Source: JAWXUE01 sp044432925
Lineage (GTDB): Bacteria > Bacillota_I > Bacilli_A > Acholeplasmatales > Anaeroplasmataceae
Direction: 5' to 3'
Length of the DNA stretch: 64,000 nucleotides
NCBI GenBank assembly: GCA_044432925.1
Contig: JAWXUE010000003.1
Coordinates: forward strand, 1 to 64,000
Numbering within the stretch: the stretch's first letter is position 1; each line of letters starts with the position of its first letter. The position numbers and the translations under genes were made by a program. The notes under the pieces are model-generated. The model saw nothing but the letters and a program-made list of their open reading frames with translations. It made no database searches and was not told the DNA's origin. This document shows, piece by piece, positions 61,997 to 64,000 of this stretch.

Positions 61997-63739
61997 GTGA
62001 AAATGATGGAAAAATCAAGTATTTTACACTTACCTAAGAGTAATTATGCATATGGTTCAAAAAATGATGAAATGACTATTTGGTTAAGGGTAAAACGTGA
62101 TGATGTTACAAAAGTAAGTTTAAGATATACAGATCCATTTCATTGGCATGAAGGTGGTTTTAAAACTACTACTGTACAGATGTATAAAAAGTATCAAACT
62201 AAATATTTTGATTATTATAAAGTTTCTTTTACTACTATTACAAAAAGAACAAGATATATTTTTATAATAGAAAGTGAATCAGAAATGATTTATTATGGTG
62301 CTAAGTTAATAGAACAATCAAATGATTTTAATAGAAAAGAAGATAATTTATTTAATTATTTTAACTTCCCTTATATTAATGAAGAGGATATTTTACATTC
62401 TCCTAAATGGAGTAAAGAGATTGTATGGTATCAAATTTTTATTGATAGATTCTGTAATAAAGATAATAAAGTTTCTTTAGAGTGGAATTGTAAAGAGATG
62501 GTTTCTAATAAAGATCGTTTTGGTGGTAATATTTTAGGAGTAATTGAAAAATTAGATTATTTAAAAGATTTAGGTATTGGTGGGATATATTTTACTCCTT
62601 TATTTGAAGCAACAAGCATTCACAAATACGATACAATTAACTATAAATTAATTGATAGTGATTTTGGAAGTAATGATGATATGAAATTACTTATCAAAGA
62701 AGCTCATAAACGTGGTATAAAAATAATGCTTGATATTGTATTTAATCATTGTGGAAAAGAACATCCATTTTTTGAAGATGTAATTAAGAATTATAAAAAT
62801 TCAGAATATTATGATTATTTTACATACTTTGAGGAAGATAAAGATTTATACATAGATAATAAACCTAACTATCATACATTTGCTTTTACAGGTAATATGC
62901 CTAAATGGAATACAGCAAATAAAAAAGTAAGAGAATATTTATTAGATATTACTTCTTACTGGATTAAAGAATTTGATATTGATGGTTATAGACTAGATGT
63001 ATCAAATGAGGTTAGTCATTTATTTTGGAAAGAATTTTGTAATTTATGTAGAGGTTTAAAAAGTGATTTTGTTATCATAGGAGAAAACTGGGATAATTCT
63101 TTACCTTGGTTAGGTGTTGATCAATTTGATTCAGTTATGAACTATGAGTTATTTTATCCTATAATAAGATTCTTTAATACAAATGATACAATTGAATCTA
63201 CTGACTTTGTTTCTATGATTAATGAACTTATTGTTTCATATCCTGAAAACTATTTAACATCAATGTTCAATTTAATTGGATGTCACGATACAATGAGAGT
63301 TAAAACTTCTTGTAATGAAAATGAAGATTTAGTTAAATTAATATTTATATTCTTATTTAGTTTTACTGGTTGTCCTAATATTTATTATGGTGATGAAGTA
63401 GGATTAAGTGGTGGTAATGACCCTGATAATAGACGTTGTATGAATTGGGATATGGTAAATAATGACTTCTATCAATTTGTTAAAAAAACAATTTCTATAA
63501 GAAAAGAAAATGTAGATATTTTATCACAAGTTGATATGAACTGGTTACATATTACTGATAATGTTTTAGTATATAGTAAATCTGATATCTATTTTGTTAT
63601 CAATAAAAATGATTGTGTAAAAGATATTAAAATAAATATTGAAGGTAATTATATAAATTTATTTACTAATGAAAAAATAAAATTAACTAATGATTTAAAA
63701 TTAAACAATTTTGAATATTTAGTATTAAAGAAAATCTAA
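61997..63739 (+). CDS. Neopullulanase / maltogenic amylase-type GH13 (cytoplasmic)
   Basis: About 580 aa, no signal peptide. The N-terminal CBM34-like domain (SILHLPKSNYAYG, WLRVKRDDV) is typical of GH13_20 enzymes. The barrel starts at IVWYQIFIDRF. Catalytic Asp in GYRLDVSNEV (about 333), Glu in IGENWDN (about 362) and Asp in GCHDTMR (about 429). It degrades cyclodextrins, maltodextrins or pullulan in the cytoplasm. The start is uncertain: TTG 61979 opens the frame, but AAAGG lies 8 nt before GTG 61997; ATG 62003 is also possible. Terminator at 63746-63776. Confidence 0.93.
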   Translation: MKMMEKSSILHLPKSNYAYGSKNDEMTIWLRVKRDDVTKVSLRYTDPFHWHEGGFKTTTVQMYKKYQTKYFDYYKVSFTTITKRTRYIFIIESESEMIYYGAKLIEQSNDFNRKEDNLFNYFNFPYINEEDILHSPKWSKEIVWYQIFIDRFCNKDNKVSLEWNCKEMVSNKDRFGGNILGVIEKLDYLKDLGIGGIYFTPLFEATSIHKYDTINYKLIDSDFGSNDDMKLLIKEAHKRGIKIMLDIVFNHCGKEHPFFEDVIKNYKNSEYYDYFTYFEEDKDLYIDNKPNYHTFAFTGNMPKWNTANKKVREYLLDITSYWIKEFDIDGYRLDVSNEVSHLFWKEFCNLCRGLKSDFVIIGENWDNSLPWLGVDQFDSVMNYELFYPIIRFFNTNDTIESTDFVSMINELIVSYPENYLTSMFNLIGCHDTMRVKTSCNENEDLVKLIFIFLFSFTGCPNIYYGDEVGLSGGNDPDNRRCMNWDMVNNDFYQFVKKTISIRKENVDILSQVDMNWLHITDNVLVYSKSDIYFVINKNDCVKDIKINIEGNYINLFTNEKIKLTNDLKLNNFEYLVLKKI

Positions 63740-63745
63740 TAATAG

Positions 63746-63776
63746 ACCCCATTTAAAATGGGGTTTTATTTTTTTA
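63746..63776 (+). terminator. Neopullulanase terminator
   Basis: The stem ACCCCATTT / AAATGGGGT with minimal loop is followed by a T-rich run. Confidence 0.8.
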
Positions 63777-63811
63777 TATAAAAAAAGAGACTCCAAATTG
63801 GAATCTCTTTA
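63777..63811 (-). terminator. rplS terminator
   Basis: The stem AAAGAGA-TCCAA / TTGGA-TCTCTTT (63785-63810, one mismatch) is followed by a T run on the minus strand. Confidence 0.8.
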
Positions 63812-63817
63812 GTTGTA

Positions 63818-64000
63818 CTATCTTCTTTCTTTGATACGAGCAGCTTTAGCTGATAATGTTCTAATGTAGTGTAACTTAGCTCTACGAACTTTACCTCTTC
63901 TAACAACTTCTAATCTATCAATGATCGGTGCATGTACTGGGAAAGTTCTTTCAACACCTAATCCGTAAGAAATTTTACGAACTGTGAATGTTTCACTAAC
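63818..64000 (-). CDS. rplS: 50S ribosomal protein L19 (C-terminal part; 5' end beyond window)
   Basis: 60 residues plus stop are visible on the minus strand, open to the window edge. SETFTVRKISYGLGVERTFP, VVRRGKVRRAKLHYIR and KAARIKERR are diagnostic of L19. It binds 23S rRNA at the 30S-50S interface. The start and the rest of its operon (often trmD-rplS) lie outside. Confidence 0.97.
   Translation of the reverse strand, partial: VSETFTVRKISYGLGVERTFPVHAPIIDRLEVVRRGKVRRAKLHYIRTLSAKAARIKERR

Noticed and set aside
1..64000. CRISPR array, tRNA or rRNA genes, insertion sequences
   Set aside because: Intergenic regions were read on both strands. No regularly spaced repeats, cloverleaf-like sequences, rRNA segments or transposase frames were found.

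Overview
The window is low-GC, standard-code bacterial DNA. All tryptophans I checked are TGG. Promoters are sigma-70-like (TTGACA/TATAAT, often extended -10) and Shine-Dalgarno sites are strong. Several features point to an uncultured Bacilli/Erysipelotrichia-type Firmicute that makes peptidoglycan: murC, alr, Spx, CcpA-like and MalR-like LacI regulators, T-boxes, and a lysine riboswitch. A run of 100 N flanked by an exact 121-bp duplication at 28961-29302 shows that this is a scaffold from a draft, probably metagenomic, assembly. No rRNA, tRNA, CRISPR array, transposase or prophage gene was seen.

Layout. 1-9.9 kb (all minus strand): a truncated XRE-type regulator, an RlmD-like 23S rRNA methyltransferase, a Sel1-repeat protein, an operon of DUF4011 helicase-nuclease / divergent uracil-DNA glycosylase / aquaporin, and gap. 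10-17 kb: clpP; an amino-acid ABC transporter plus M20 amidohydrolase behind a T-box whose specifier reads CGU (Arg) and whose antiterminator/terminator half is duplicated; nadK; a CYTH protein; spx; an HD hydrolase. 17-25.9 kb: an oligopeptide ABC operon (oppA-B-C-D-F plus a small membrane protein) with catabolite-type operators upstream, a small membrane protein, and trpS. 25.9-36 kb: a second polar amino-acid ABC transporter under a lysine riboswitch; an APC permease broken only by the assembly gap; a lipid kinase; alr; tyrS with a Tyr T-box; a CcpA-like regulator; murC.

35.8-63.7 kb is a large alpha-glucan (starch, glycogen, maltodextrin) locus. A MalR-like LacI regulator sits next to an operon of a secreted Ig-fold protein, a maltodextrin-binding lipoprotein, MalF, MalG and MalQ. 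Opposite and beyond it are a cytoplasmic pullulanase, a MacB-like ABC exporter with its MerR regulator, a membrane-anchored CBM41 pullulanase, a GH133 debranching enzyme, an operon of RDD protein / lipoprotein alpha-amylase / DUF1189 protein / glycogen phosphorylase, a choline-kinase-like protein and a cytoplasmic neopullulanase. The window ends in rplS.

How it works together (inference): surface pullulanase and lipoprotein amylase would trim alpha-glucans outside the cell. MalEFG would import the oligosaccharides; its ATPase is not in the window. The cytoplasmic pullulanase, GH133, neopullulanase, MalQ and GlgP would then convert them to glucose and glucose-1-phosphate. Repeated TGTAANCGNTNWCA-like operators in almost every divergent promoter region of this locus suggest one LacI-family regulon.
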